A stretch of 64,000 nt of DNA from Kluyvera genomosp. 3 (GCA_002211745.1 CP022114.1:434001-498000), one strand, 5' to 3'. Counted from the stretch's first letter, positions 35,707 through 52,101 are shown. Translations and numbers: made by a program. Notes: generated from the letters alone by a model not told the origin.

Positions 35707-36828
35707 ATGTCACCCGAGGAACTCGCCTTTCGTTTGTTAAAGGTGAATGATTTGTATGGCGATGGCATGCTGAACGCGCTGTGTGCGTTGCGTCAGGAAA
35801 CTCGCATTACCCATCAAATGCTCTACGTTTTAGGCTTCAGCATTAAGCAGGCCGAACGTTTTTTTGCGTTTTCACCCGCAGAGATGGAGGCTGCCAACCG
35901 TTGGCTGGCGGAATCAGACAATCATCTTTTATTTGCGGATTCTCCCTTGTATCCGGAACCGCTTCGCGCCATTAGCGATTACCGGCAGTATTGTGCGTAC
36001 GCGGGAATTTGGCATTGCTGCATTCCCCACAGCTCGCCGTTGTGGGGAGCCGGCAGCACTCTCTGTACGGTGAGCGCTGGGGCGCTATTTGTGTGAATCG
36101 CTGGCGAAGATGGGAATCACGATTACCAGCGGCCTGGCGTTAGGCATCGATGGGGTTGCCCATCGAGGGGCGTTGCAGGCTGGCGGCAGCACGATTGCGG
36201 TCCTCGGCAGCGGGCTGAATCATATCTATCCCATCGGCATCGGTCACTGGCGCAGAGCATTGTGGAACACGGCGGGGCGCTGGTGTCAGAATTCCCGCTT
36301 ATGGCGACGCCTGCGCCTTATCATTTCCCGCGGCGTAACCGTATTATCAGCGGGTTAAGTCGCGGCGTATTGGTTGTAGAAGCCGCGTTGCGAAGCGGTT
36401 CGTTGGTGACGGCGCGCTGCGCGCTTGAACAGGGAAGAGAGGTGTTCGCTATCCCCGGGCCGCTTGGCCATCCGGGCATGGAGGGGCCGCATTGGCTTAT
36501 CAAACAGGGAGCGATTACCGTCACGGAGCCTGAGGATATTCTGGCGCTTTTCCCGGGATTAAACAGACATTTGTCCGAACGAGCAAAAATGGCAAATTAT
36601 TGTGCAGATAAGGAATCCGTAGCATTGCCATTTCCTGAGCTCCTGGCTAACGTAGGAGATGAGGTAACACCTGTTGACGTCGTCGCTGAACGTGCCGGCC
36701 AACCTGTGCCAGTCACCGTGGCCCAGCTACTTGAACTGGAGTTAGCAGGATGGATCGCAGCTGTACCCGGCGGCTATGTCCGATTAAGGAGGGCAGGCCA
36801 TGTTCGACGTACTAATGTATTTGTTTGA
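35707..36828 (+). CDS. dprA: DprA/Smf, single-strand DNA and RecA-loading protein
   Basis: Rossmann-fold (LOG family) protein that protects incoming single-stranded DNA and loads RecA in naturally competent bacteria; its role in enterics is unclear. Motifs [32 protein letters not shown] and [21 protein letters not shown] are present (quoted in parts). Three lesions: 35982-35983 (SDY to PAVLCV), 36079-36082 (ERWG to RYLCES) and 36230-36232 (IYP to HRHRSL). Repair gives 374 residues, exactly the E. coli length. Start at 35707 after AAGGGGAACGG. It overlaps smg by 29 bases. Confidence 0.94.
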
Positions 36829-37273
36829 GACCTACATCCATAACGAAACAGACATGCGCGTAGATCAGGACAAACTGACTCGGGATCTTACTGATGCGGG
36901 GTTCGAACGTGAAGACATCTTCAACGCGCTAATATGGCTGGAAAAGCTCGCCGACTATCAGGAAGGCCTCGTAGAACCGATGCAACTGGCATCAGATCCT
37001 CTCTCCGTGCGTATTTTCACACAGGAAGAGAGCCAGCGTCTGGATGCAAGCTGCCGAGGATTCCTGTTATTCCTGGAGCAGATTCAGGTGCTGAACCTCG
37101 AAACGCGGGAAATGGTTATTGAGCGCGTGCTGGCTCTGGATACCGCAGAGTTTGAGCTGGAAGAGCTGAAATGGGTCATTCTGATGGTTCTGTTCAATCT
37201 TCCGGGCTGTGAAAATGCGTATCAACAAATGGAAGAATTACTCTTCGAGACGAATGAAGGTATGCTGCATTAA
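36800..37273 (+). CDS. smg: Smg, DUF494 family protein
   Basis: 157 residues, all-helical acidic protein of unknown role; [19 protein letters not shown] is the family start. Uninterrupted, overlapping the 3' end of dprA. The dprA-smg-yrdD-tsaC-aroE order is that of E. coli. Confidence 0.95.
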   Translation: MFDVLMYLFETYIHNETDMRVDQDKLTRDLTDAGFEREDIFNALIWLEKLADYQEGLVEPMQLASDPLSVRIFTQEESQRLDASCRGFLLFLEQIQVLNLETREMVIERVLALDTAEFELEELKWVILMVLFNLPGCENAYQQMEELLFETNEGMLH

Positions 37274-37299
37274 ATCATTTTGTGGCATCAAGAGTTGTT

Positions 37300-37851
37300 A
37301 TGGTCAAATCAGCACTGTTTTCGGTGCCTAAACACGAGCCCTGTCCACAGTGCGGGGCCGAACTGGTCATACGGTCCGGTAAACACGGGCCGTTTCTTGG
37401 CTGTTCCCATTATCCGGAATGCGATTACGTTCGTCCCTGAAAAGTCAGGCGGATGGTCATATCGTTAAAATTCTGGAGGGGCAACTGTGTCCCGAGTGTG
37501 GCGCCGTTATGGTGCTGCGTCAGGGGCGCTTTGGCATGTTCATCGGATGCAGTCAGTATCCGGAATGTGAACACACTGAGGTTATTGATAAACCTGATGA
37601 AACGGCGATTTCCTGCCCGCCTGCCAGCAAGGGCATCTGGTGCAGCGCCGCTCTCGTTACGGCAAAACCTTTCATTCCTGCGATCGTTACCCGGAATGTC
37701 AGTTCGTCATTAACTTCACACCGGTTGCGGGGGAGTGCCCGAGTGCCACTACCCGCTGCTTATCGAAAAGAAAACGGCGCAGGGCGTAAAGCGTTTTTGT
37801 GCCAGTAAACAATGTGGAAAGCCGGTTCCGGCGAAACAAATCAGTGAATAA
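37300..37851 (+). CDS. yrdD: YrdD, topoisomerase-type zinc-finger protein
   Basis: Protein made of four repeats resembling the C-terminal zinc fingers of topoisomerase I, each with CPxCG...GCSxYPxC (for example [20 protein letters not shown], then [13 protein letters not shown]). It has no catalytic domain, so it probably binds DNA. Three contracted C runs break it: 37435-37437, 37616-37618 and 37738-37740. Repaired length is about 184 residues, ending [14 protein letters not shown]. As written its first segment stops after 46 residues. Its TAA overlaps the tsaC start. Confidence 0.9.
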
Positions 37852-38415
37852 AAACCTGCCATCAGAGGCCGTACAGCGTGCGGTTGTTGCTCTGAATAAT
37901 AAAGAAGTCATCGCCTATCCAACCGAAGCCGTGTTTGGCGTAGGTTGCGATCCTGATAGTGAAGAAGCGGTAATGCGCCTGCTGGCGTTAAAACAGCGTC
38001 CGGTAGAAAAGGGGCTGATTCTGATCGCCGCAAGTTTCGAACAACTTCAACCGTATATTGACGACAGTCAGTTGACCGACGAGCAGCGTGCCACGGTCTT
38101 TGCCCGTTGGCCTGGGCCGGTGACGTTTGTCTTCCCGCGAAGCCAACGACTCCCGCCTGGCTGACCGGCCGCTTTAACTCGCTGGCCGTTCGCGTTACCG
38201 ATCACCCGGTGGTCATTGAACTCTGCCAGGCCTATGGCAAACCTTTGGTGTCGACCAGCGCGAATCTGACCGGTTTGCCTCCTTGTCGCACCACGGCAGA
38301 AGTGCTTGCCCAGTTCGGTGATGATTTCCCGGTGGTGGATGCGCCGACCGGTGGGCGGATGAATCCGTCAGAAATCCTCGATGCCCTGACGGGTGAACGT
38401 TTTCGCCAGGGGTAA
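37844..38415 (+). CDS. tsaC: TsaC, threonylcarbamoyl-AMP synthase
   Basis: Makes threonylcarbamoyl-AMP from Thr, ATP and bicarbonate, the first step of the t6A37 tRNA modification. GTG start at 37844 overlapping the yrdD stop. Motifs [33 protein letters not shown] and [15 protein letters not shown] is missing at 38134-38136 (VTFVFP to [11 protein letters not shown]). Repaired length 190 residues, as in E. coli. Read as an operon with aroE four bases downstream. Confidence 0.95.
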
Positions 38416-38418
38416 AGA

Positions 38419-39237
38419 ATGGAAAGCTACGTCGTTTTTGGTAACCCGATTGCCCACAGTAAATCGCCGTTCATCCATCAACAGTTTGCCGAGCAGCTGA
38501 ACATCGTGCATCCGTATGATCGCATGTTGGCGCCGCTGGATGGTTTCGTTACTGCGCTGGAAGCTTTTTTCCAGCAGGGCGGTAAAGGGGCGAACGTCAC
38601 GGTGCCTTTTAAAGAGGAGGCGTTTGCCCGTGCTGATGAGCTCACCGAGCGCGCGGCGCTGGCGGGTGCGGTAAATACGCTGAAGCGCCTGGAGGATGGG
38701 CGAATCCTCGGTGATAACACCGATGGTATTGGCCTGTTGAGCGACCTGGAACGACTTGGGCTGATTAAGCCCGGCTATCGTGTTCTGCTGATTGGCGCTG
38801 GCGGCGCGGCGCGCGGGGTGCTGCTGCCGTTGCTTTCGCTGGATTGTAACGTCACCATCACTAACCGTACCCATGTGCGGGCGCAAACGCTCGCCGAACT
38901 GTTCCGCCGTACCGGCAGCGTTAGCGCGCGGCCAATGTCTGAGCTGGACGGGTATGAGTTCGACCTTATCATTAATGCTACATCCAGCGGCATCTCTGGC
39001 GAGACTCCGCCAATCCCGGTATCGCTACTGGGCCCGCAGGTGTGCTGCTATGACATGTTTTATCAGCAGGGCAATACGGCCTTTCTGTCCTGGTGCATTC
39101 AGCATGGTGTAAAACGCTATGCTGATGGATTGGGGATGCTGGTGGGTCAGGCGGCGCACGCCGTTTTACTGTGGCACGGGGTTTTGCCGGACGTTGAACC
39201 GGTGATCGCGTCCCTCAAACGTGAGCTGGGCGTATGA
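38419..39237 (+). CDS. aroE: Shikimate 5-dehydrogenase
   Basis: NADPH-dependent reduction of 3-dehydroshikimate in the shikimate pathway. Substrate site [15 protein letters not shown], catalytic Lys in [15 protein letters not shown] site [14 protein letters not shown] followed by the NRTHVRA clamp. Uninterrupted at 272 residues. It overlaps yrdB by 4 bases. Another shikimate-pathway gene, aroQ, lies at 59316 in this window. Confidence 0.98.
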   Translation: MESYVVFGNPIAHSKSPFIHQQFAEQLNIVHPYDRMLAPLDGFVTALEAFFQQGGKGANVTVPFKEEAFARADELTERAALAGAVNTLKRLEDGRILGDNTDGIGLLSDLERLGLIKPGYRVLLIGAGGAARGVLLPLLSLDCNVTITNRTHVRAQTLAELFRRTGSVSARPMSELDGYEFDLIINATSSGISGETPPIPVSLLGPQVCCYDMFYQQGNTAFLSWCIQHGVKRYADGLGMLVGQAAHAVLLWHGVLPDVEPVIASLKRELGV

Positions 39238-39491
39238 ATCAGGCGATCCAGTTTCCTGACCGCGAAGAGTGGCGTGCCGATCTCGAAATCATTTGTTTTC
39301 CTGTGCTGGTGAACGGTATGCAGCTAACGTGTGCATTAAGTGCAGAAACGATGACTCGTCGCTTTGGCGGCGATAACCCGCAGCAATGGCTCGCGTTGTT
39401 TAGCGAGAATCGCTGGGATCTTGAAGAAGAAGCCAGCGATCTGATTCGCGATCAGCAGGAAGACGCTCAGGGTTGGGTCTGGTTGTCCTGA
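39234..39491 (+). CDS. yrdB: YrdB, DUF1488 family protein
   Basis: 85 residues, [20 protein letters not shown], no known function. Uninterrupted, coupled to aroE by a GTATGA overlap, and converging on yrdA with a 25-base overlap of the coding ends. Confidence 0.93.
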   Translation: MNQAIQFPDREEWRADLEIICFPVLVNGMQLTCALSAETMTRRFGGDNPQQWLALFSENRWDLEEEASDLIRDQQEDAQGWVWLS

Positions 39492-40020
39492 TCCAGATAG
39501 TCATTTTTCCATTTCACATAGTTATTGGCCGAATAGCGTAATCCCTCGATTTCGGCCTCTTTTAATGGTCGAATCTGTTTGACCGGACTACCCAGATAAA
39601 GATATCCGCTTTCCAGACGCTTATGTTGTGGTACCAGGCTACCCGCGCCGATCATGACATCGTCTTCAACGACCACGCCATCCAGCAGAATCGACCCATA
39701 CCGACCAATACCCGATTACCGATGGTGCAGCCGTGCAGCATCACTTTATGACCGACGGTAACGTCTTCGCCAACGATGAGCGGATTACCTTCCGGGTTCC
39801 TGGCTGACTTATGTGTCACATGGAGGACGCTACCATCCTGGATATTACTGCGTGCGCCAATCTGGATATAGTTAACGTCGCCGCGCGCGGCAACCAAGGG
39901 CCAGATGCTGACATCATCCGCCAGACGAACGTCGCCGATGATTGCGCAGGTAGGGTCAATCATCACGCGCTGGCCGATGACGGGGAATAAATCTTTATAG
40001 CGGCGTAAAACGGCTGACAT
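39467..40020 (-). CDS. yrdA: YrdA, gamma-carbonic-anhydrase-like hexapeptide protein
   Basis: Left-handed beta-helix protein with metal-site histidines in ARSNIQDGSVLHVTHKS and GHKVMLHGCTIGNRVLVGMG. Family members bind zinc, but enzyme activity of YrdA is unproven. A C is missing at 39695-39697 on the plus strand (VGMG to SILLDG). Repaired length is 184 residues, as in E. coli. Faces away from the rRNA operon. Confidence 0.95.
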
Positions 40021-40171
40021 GTTTACCTCATTAAAACGGTGTCATGGTGGGATTCTTTCTCATTATCGGCCCAATTCTGGGGTTTCTCATCTCAAAAATT
40101 AAGCAAATTGCATGCTTACAGAGCGAAAAGTGTGAAAAAACGACACTTAGAAAAAAAGTTGAGAAAAGGGG

Positions 40172-40309
40172 TTGTGCAAAAAACAAAGTTCCCTATAATG
40201 CGCACCCACTGAGACGGCAAACGTGAATCACTTCACACTAAGTAGCTGGTTCGGTTGAAGAGAAAAACCTGAAAATGAGGGTTGACTCTGAAAGAGGAAA
40301 GCGTAATAT
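40172..40309 (+). promoter_or_regulatory. rRNA operon promoters P1 and P2
   Basis: P1: TTGTGC at 40172-40177 and TATAAT at 40194-40199, 16-base spacer, followed by the GCGC discriminator typical of stringent control, with A-tracts upstream (40135-40160) that fit an UP element. P2: TTGACT at 40282-40287 and TAATAT at 40304-40309, 16-base spacer. The arrangement matches E. coli rrn operons. Confidence 0.88.
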
Positions 40310-40347
40310 ACGCCACCTCGCGACAGAGCGCTAAAGCGCGTCGCAAC

Positions 40348-40359
40348 TGCTCTTTAACA
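40348..40359 (+). promoter_or_regulatory. boxA antitermination site of the 16S leader
   Basis: TGCTCTTTAACA is the enterobacterial rrn boxA, bound by NusB and S10 (rpsJ is encoded at 15992). A second copy, TGCTCTTTAAAA, precedes 23S at 42259-42270. Confidence 0.88.
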
Positions 40360-40487
40360 ATTTATCAGACAATCTGTGTGGGCACTCGAAGATACGGATT
40401 CTTAACGTCGCAAGACGAAAAATGAATACCAAGTCTCTGAGTGAACACGTAATTCATTACGAAGTTTAATTCACGAGCATCAAACTT

Positions 40488-42025
<1,538 letters not shown>

Positions 42026-42110
42026 CCTTAAAGAAGCGTTCTTTGAAGTGCTCACACAGATTGTCTGATGAAAAGTAAATAGCAAGGCGTCTTGCGATTG
42101 AGACTTCAGT

Positions 42111-42183
42111 GTCCCTTCGTCTAGAGGCCCAGGACACCGCCCTTTCACGGCGGTAACAGGGGTTCGAATCCCTAGGGACGCCA
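42111..42183 (+). tRNA. tRNA-Glu (anticodon TTC)
   Basis: Located in the 16S-23S spacer. The anticodon loop CCCTTTCACGG reads TTC, and CCA is encoded. E. coli tRNA-Glu is 76 bases; this copy is 73 because three four-base runs each have three bases: acceptor GTCCC, T-arm ATCCC and acceptor GGGAC. This disturbs the acceptor and T stems, so the copy as written would not fold normally. I take it as run contraction, not a pseudogene. Confidence 0.93.
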
Positions 42184-42404
42184 CTTGCTGGTTTGTGTGA
42201 GTGAAAGTCGCCGACCTTAATATCTCAAAACTCATCTTCGGGTGACGTTTGAGATATTTGCTCTTTAAAAATCTGGATCAAGCTGAAAATTGAAACGACA
42301 CACTGTGTCTGTTCTCCGTAATAAGAACAGATGAGCGGTGTGTTCGAGTCTCTCAAATTTTCGCAAGTCGATGATGAATCGAAAGAAACATCTTCGGGTT
42401 GTGA

Positions 42405-45300
<2,896 letters not shown>

Positions 45301-45390
45301 ACAACGCCGAAGATGTTTTGGCGAAGAGACAGATTTTCAGCCTGATACAGATAACATCAGAATGCACAAAGCGGTCTGATAAACAGAATT

Positions 45391-45510
45391 TGCCTGGCGG
45401 CTGTAGCGCGGTGGTCCCACCTGACCCCATGCCGAACTCAGAAGTGAAACGCCGTAGCGCCGATGGTAGTGTGGGGTCTCCCCATGCGAGAGTAGGGAAC
45501 TGCCAGGCAT
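45391..45510 (+). rRNA. rrfD: 5S ribosomal RNA, first copy
   Basis: 120 bases, TGCCTGGCGGC to CTGCCAGGCAT, intact, 90 bases after 23S. It is nearly identical to the second copy. Confidence 0.98.
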
Positions 45511-45522
45511 CAAATTTAGCGT

Positions 45523-45597
45523 GCTGATATGGCTCAGTTGGTAGAGCGCACCCTTGGTAAGGGTGAGGTCCCCAGTTCGACTCTGGTATCAGCACCA
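45523..45597 (+). tRNA. thrV: tRNA-Thr (anticodon GGT)
   Basis: Between the two 5S genes, as thrV in E. coli rrnD. Anticodon loop CTTGGTAAG, CCA encoded. 75 bases against 76: the T-arm reads CTCTGGTATC where E. coli has CTCTGGGTATC, another one-base loss in a G run. Confidence 0.95.
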
Positions 45598-45633
45598 CTT
45601 TTTAGGTTAAAGTTCGGCACTTAGTAAAGAATT

Positions 45634-45752
45634 TGTCTGGCGGCTGTAGCGCGGTGGTCCCACCTGACCCCATGCCGAACTCAGAAGTGAAACGCCGTAG
45701 CGCCGATGGTAGTGTGGGGTCTCCCATGCGAGAGTAGGGAACTGCCAGACAT
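45634..45752 (+). rRNA. rrfF: 5S ribosomal RNA, second copy
   Basis: 119 bases, TGTCTGGCGGC to CTGCCAGACAT. It is one C short relative to the first copy (CTCCCATG against CTCCCCATG), giving an internal control for run contraction. The doubled 5S around tRNA-Thr is the E. coli rrnD arrangement. Confidence 0.97.
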
Positions 45753-45754
45753 CA

Positions 45755-45799
45755 AATAAAACAAAAGGCTCAGTCGAAAGACTGGGCCTTTTGTTTTAT
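45755..45799 (+). terminator. rRNA operon terminator T1
   Basis: AAAACAAAAGGCTCAGTC, loop GAAA, GACTGGGCCTTTTGTTTT: the classic rrn T1 hairpin just after the second 5S. Confidence 0.95.
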
Positions 45800-45908
45800 C
45801 TGTGGTCTGTCGGTGAGCGTTCTCCTGCCCAGGACAAATCCGCCGGGAGGGATTTGAACGTTGCGCAGCAACGGCCCGTAGGGTGGCGGGCAGGACATCA
45901 ATTAGCGA

Positions 45909-45938
45909 AAAAGCCCATCCGTCAGGATGGGCTTTTTT
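45909..45938 (+). terminator. Second downstream rRNA operon terminator
   Basis: AAAAAGCCCATCC, loop GTCA, GGATGGGCTTTTTT, about 110 bases beyond T1; the segment between resembles the E. coli rrn 3' flank. Confidence 0.88.
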
Positions 45939-46309
45939 ACGTCTGTAGCCAACCAATCGGATCGCTGCGCTTGTATGTCGACAAATATCCCGTCCGGATG
46001 CCAACACAGGATTGATTCAGTGCCGCTTGTCGGCTTTGCCTTCCTTGCTGATTCGATACATAGCGATTGCTAATACAGGGCATCTACATCGCGTAAAGAG
46101 TGTCATCACCTTATATTTAACGGGGCGTCATAGCGCCTTTGAAATAAAATGTAGTGCTATCTCTTTATTATATCTGGTAATTTTTATGCGATGCTGAATA
46201 AGAGGAGAATACGTGGAAGGAATAAAATAAACCCGCATCAGCGTTATTAATAAAATAACAACTAACGCGGGGCAAAAAAACGTAGGCACGAGCCTTTACG
46301 ACCGTTCTG
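45939..46309. other. Non-coding interval between rrn and yhdV
   Basis: After the rrn terminators I see no supported gene. A short open frame at 46012-46197 has no recognisable protein features. In E. coli K-12 the aapJQMP-like genes yhdWXYZ occupy this place; they are absent here. A weak hairpin with a T-tract on the minus strand (46274-46296) may end yhdV transcription. Confidence 0.6.
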
Positions 46310-46531
46310 TTACTTGGTCAGCGCGACGATACCCAGCGTCAGCCCTGCCAGAGCCGCTGCACCACCGGCGATGGCTCCTGCGGTTTCCCAGTTGTCTTGC
46401 GTTGTCCCTTTCATACAGGTGTTGGTGTGAACCAGACGGCCCTGGTCATCATAGACCGGAACGCAAGGTGAATCATGTGCACAGCCCGCAAGCAGAGTTG
46501 CCAGCAGCGTCACCAGAATAAATTTTTTCAT
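46310..46531 (-). CDS. yhdV: YhdV, small outer-membrane lipoprotein
   Basis: 73 residues, nearly identical to E. coli YhdV. Signal peptide with lipobox LLAGC (Cys at position 17), then HDSPCVPVYDDQGRLVHTNT and a Gly/Ala-rich C-terminal segment (AGAIAGGAAALAGLTLGI) that could insert in a membrane. Function unknown. It lies downstream of acrEF in the same direction. Confidence 0.93.
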   Translation of the reverse strand: MKKFILVTLLATLLAGCAHDSPCVPVYDDQGRLVHTNTCMKGTTQDNWETAGAIAGGAAALAGLTLGIVALTK

Positions 46532-46785
46532 GATATAGCCTCTAAAGAGTCCGTTTGATTACGCCATCATGGACGTATTACGGAATGGCTTATTTTATCA
46601 CCTGCATAGCCATGGTCTGATAGGGGAAATAATCTCAATTTATGAGTTACGTAAATATCGTGGAGAAGAAGTGATAAATGGGGGGGATTGTGTAGAAATG
46701 ATGCAGATGAAAATAATGAAATAATCTGATAGTCAGAGTAATAAGCGAAATCAGCGATAACGTATTGAGCCTCCAGTCTTTATCT

Positions 46786-46816
46786 GGCGATAAAAAAGGC
46801 GTCCGAAGACGCCTTT
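46786..46816 (-). terminator. Terminator of acrEF
   Basis: Minus strand: AAAGGCGTC, loop TTCG, GACGCCTTTTTT, about 20 bases after the repaired acrF stop. The rest of the gap back to yhdV (46532-46785) is AT-rich and shows no gene. Confidence 0.85.
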
Positions 46817-46835
46817 CACAGAATAGTTGCTGAGG

Positions 46836-49800
46836 TTAGTCCGTATGTTTGGTAAAGCGACGTCTGACGACCACGAAGAATACCGGTACGAAGAAAATGG
46901 CCAGCAGCGTTGCTGTTAACATTCCCCCATAACCCGGTACCTACCGCATTCTGCGCGCCGCTACCGGCACCATGGCTGATGACCAGCGGCATAACGCCAA
47001 GAATGAAGGCCAGCGAAGTCATTAAGATTGGACGTAGACGCATGCGTGATGCCTCAAGCGTTGCCTCAATGATCCCTTGCCCTCTTTTTCCATAAGATCC
47101 TTGGCAAACTCAACGATCAAAATCGCGTTCTTCGCTGATAAACCGATCGTGGTTAACAGCCCTACCTGGAAGTAAACGTCGTTATTCAAACCACGTAGCG
47201 ATGCTGCCAGCAGCGCACCGACAACCCCAAAGGCACGACCAGCATAACGGAGAATGGGATAGACCAGCTCTCATAGAGTGCCGCCAGACACAGGAAGACG
47301 ACGATCAGCGAGATCGCATATAGCGCAGGTGCCTGGTTGCCGGATAAACGTTCCTGATAGGACATACCCGTCCAGTCAAAGCCAATACCAGACGGCAGCT
47401 TGCTGGCCATTTGTTCCATCAGCGTCATGGCCTCACCGGTACTTTTACCCGGCGCGGCTTCACCCAAAATCTCCATGGAAGGCAAACCATTATAACGCTC
47501 CAGACGCGGTGAACCGTAAACCCAATGTGAAGTGACGAAGGCAGAGAACGGCACCATCTCGCCGTTAGCGCTTCGCACGTACATATTGTTGACATCACCT
47601 GGCAGCATACGGAATTTAGCATCCGCCTGAACATATACCTTCTTCACGCGGCCATGATCGATAAAGTCGTTAACGTAGTAACCCCCAGCGCCGCTGAAAT
47701 GGTTTCATTGATATCCGACAGAGAGATACCCAGTGCCTGCGCTTTTTCCTGGTCGACATCCAGCTTGAACTGCGCGGTGTCTTCCAGTCCGTTTGGACGT
47801 ACGCGAACCAACTGGTCTGGATGCTGCTGCACCATGCCCAGTAGCTGATTACGTGCCTGAGTCAGCGCGGTATGGCCAAGGTTACCCTGATCAATCAACT
47901 CGAAGTCAAAGCCGGTAGCCGTACCGAGTTCGATAATGGCTGGCATATTGAACGGGAAGACCATGGCGTCTTTAATCTGGCTGAAGGCCATGGTCGCACG
48001 TTTGATGATGGACTCTGCGCTGTTCTTATCACCGCTACGTTCATCCCACGGCTTGAGACTAACGAATGCCATACCGGAGTTTTGCCCCTGACCGCTGAAG
48101 CTGAAACCGTTAACGGTAAAGACGCTTGCCACGTTGGCCTTCTCGTTATTCAGATAGTAGTGGGTAACGGTATCCAGTACCTTCTGCGTGCGTTCCTGCG
48201 TAGCGCCAGCCGGGAGCTGAACCATGGTCATGAATACACCCTGATCTTCATCCGGCAGGAAGGATGTGGGGAGACGGACAAACAGCACCGCCATCCCAAC
48301 GACAATAAGAACATAGATAACCAGATAACGACCGGTGCAGCGCAGAATGCCGCTCACGCTGTTGGTATAGTGGTTAACGCTCTGATCAAACTTATTGTTG
48401 AACCAGCCGAAGAACCCTTTCTTCTCATGGTGATCGGCAGACCCTGGTTTCAACAGCGTGGCGCACAGAGCGGGGGTCAGAATCAAGGCAACCAGAACCG
48501 ACAGTGCCATGGCCGAAACGATGGTAATTGAGAACTGGCGGTAGATAGCGCCGGTAGAGCCGCCAAAGAAGGCCATCGGCACGAACACTGCCGAGAGCAC
48601 CATGGCGATACCGACCAGCGCGCCCTGAATCTGCGACATGGATTTCTCCGTCGCTTCCACCGGCGAAAGCTGCTCCTCGACCATCACACGCTCAACGTTT
48701 TCAACCACCACGATGGCATCATCGACCAATAGACCTATCGCGAGCACCATCCCGAACATCGTCAGGGTGTTTATCGAGTAGCCAAACATCTCCAGTACGG
48801 CAAAGGTCCCAGCAATACCACCGGCACGGCGATTGTGGAATGAGCGTAGCGCGGATGTTCTGTAAGAACAGATACATAACGAGGAAGACGAGGATAATCG
48901 CTTCAAACAGCGTTTTGACCACTTCGTGAATCGAGATAGTGACGAATGGCGTGGTGTCGTACGGATAGACCACTTTCATTCCCTGCGGGAAGAAAGGCTG
49001 TAGCTCTGCCAGCTTGGCCTTAATTGCGTTCGCCGTATCCAGCGCATTCGCGCCCGTGGCAAGCTTAATCCCCAGCCCTGAAGCCGGTTTACCGTTAATA
49101 CGGGCAACGACGTTGTAGTTTTCGCCACCTAGCTCAATGCGCGCGACATCGCTCAGATGAACGACAGAACCATCGGCGTTAACACGTAGGGTGACTTTAC
49201 CGAACTCGACCGGATCTTTCAGACGTGTCTGCGCAATGATAGAGGCGTTAAGCTGCTGACCTTTCACTGAAGGTGTGCCACCCAATTGGCCGGCAGCAAT
49301 TTGGTCGTTCTGTACCTTCAACTGATTGATCACGTCGACCGGCGTCAGGTTGTATTTGTTGAGCTGATTCCCGTCGAGCCAGATACGCATCGCGTATTGC
49401 GCGCCAAAAAGCTGGACGTCGCCGACGCCGTTCAGACGGCTGATCGGATCTTTAACGTTAGAAGCGATGTAGTCAGAAATGTCGTCCTGCACGGTATTCG
49501 GGTTATCGGAGATAAAACCGGCGACTAACAGGAAGCTGCTGCTTGATTTCTCTACGCTGATCCCTTGCTGCTGCACTTCCTGCGGCAGCAGCGGCGTGGC
49601 CAGCTGCAGTTTGTTCTGCACCTGAACCTGGGCGATATCCGGATCGGTCCCTGAATTAAAGGTCAGAGTGATAGTCACCGAACCGGCTGAATCGCTGGTA
49701 GAGGACATATACATCAGATTATCGATACCGTTCATATTCTGTTCGATAACCTGAGTAACGGTGTCCTGCACGGTCTGGGCGTCAGCCCCGGATAAGTGGC

Positions 49801-49938
49801 GGAGATCGCCACGGCTGGCGGTGCAATCGTAGGATATTGCGCGATAGGCAACTGCAAAATAGCCAGCCCGCCGGCGATCATCAAAATGATGGCCAGAACC
49901 CAGGCAAAAACTGGACGATGGATAAAAAACTTAGACAT
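46836..49938 (-). CDS. acrF: AcrF, RND multidrug efflux pump
   Basis: Inner-membrane proton-driven transporter of the AcrEF-TolC efflux system. [20 protein letters not shown] is the classic RND start. The proton-relay Asp pair is present in [16 protein letters not shown], and [11 protein letters not shown] and the C-terminal [18 protein letters not shown] are conserved. Eight contracted runs break it: 46924-46928, 46933-46935, 47075-47077, 47225-47228, 47682-47686, 48808-48810, 48837-48838 and 49786-49789. Repair gives 1036 residues (E. coli 1034), ending [12 protein letters not shown]. It is the most broken gene in the window. It lies downstream of acrE. Confidence 0.95.
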
Positions 49939-49950
49939 GGGTTTGGTACC

Positions 49951-51089
49951 TTATTGCGCAGCCGGAGCCGCGGTATCCTCTTCTGCCTTCACGGTCACGC
50001 CTGGGCGTACTTTCTGTAGCCCACTGACGATAACTTTATCGCCAGCCTTCAGGCCGCTGGTGATCAGCCACTGGTCGCCAACTGCCTGCGCGGCCACAAC
50101 GTTGCGGGTTTCCACCTGATTTTTGTCATTAACCAGTAGTACGGTGGCATCGCCTCGCGGCGTACGGGTGACACCCTGCTGCGGAACCAGCATTGCGCTC
50201 GGATTTACCCCTTCATCGATGCGTGCTCGCACAAACATGCCCGGCAGCAGCGTATGCTGCGGGTTAGGGAAGATGGCGCGTAGGGTGATGGAGCCGGTGC
50301 TTTCATCAACAGTGACGTCAGAGAATTGCAGAGACCCTTTCAGCGCGTAGGGCTGACCATTCTCCATTACTAACTGGACGCTCTTCGCATCGCTACCCTG
50401 TTGCAGGCTCTCCTGCTTCAGACGCATAAAATCGCTGCTGGACTGGGTCACATCGACGTAAATTGGATCGAGCTGCTGCACCGTGGCCATCGCGTTGGAC
50501 TGCCCGTTGGTCACCAGTGCGCCTTCCGTCACGCTGGACTTGCCAATGCGACCGGTGATAGGAGAGGTCACTTTGGTATAAGCAAGATTGATACGGGCAC
50601 TTTCGACAGCGGCTTTTGCCGCCATGACGTCGGCATCGGCCTGACGCGCAGTCGCCACCGCCTGGTCATAATCCTGCTGACTGATGTATTTCGTCCCCAA
50701 CAGCGGGACATAGCGTTTTACCGTCAGATGGGCAATGGCGGCGGCGGCCTCTGCTTTTGACTCGTCGCCTTTGGCGCTGTCATAAGCTGCCTGATAGGTT
50801 GCAGGGTCGATTTGGTAAAGCGATTGCCCGGCTTCAACGTCACTACCTTCCACAAAGTTACGCTTCAGGATAATACCGCTGACCTGTGGGCGAACCTCTG
50901 CGACACGGAACGCAGAGGTGCGCCCCGGCAATTCAGTGATGATGGAGAGTGGCGCATTGTTCACAACATGAACAGTAACCTGAGGCATGGGGCATGCGCT
51001 TGCTGATCGCCTGAATTATCGCAGCCGCTTAATAATGCCGCAGAGATAATTAAGCTGGATAAGAGTGTAACTCTGGCGTGGCTCGTCAT
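49951..51089 (-). CDS. acrE: AcrE, periplasmic adaptor of the AcrEF pump
   Basis: Membrane fusion lipoprotein linking AcrF to TolC. Signal peptide and lipobox LLSGC with Cys at 23 (from ATG at 51089), then the lipoyl and alpha-hairpin regions (RPQVSGIILKRNFVEGSDV, GQSLYQIDPATYQAAYDSAK) and the barrel domain (VFVRARIDEG-like). The G run at 50989-50992 needs one more base to join the lipoprotein N-terminus (QQAHAP) to MPQVTVHVV; without it the signal peptide is out of frame. Repaired length 379 residues. It is divergent from acrS. Confidence 0.94.

Positions 51090-52101
<1,012 letters not shown>

Noticed and set aside
36934-37122. Alternative frame inside smg
   Set aside because: Fully contained within an intact smg and without recognisable features.
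46012-46197. Possible 61-residue gene after the rRNA operon
   Set aside because: No convincing ribosome site, no recognisable protein features, and it lies in an otherwise non-coding interval.
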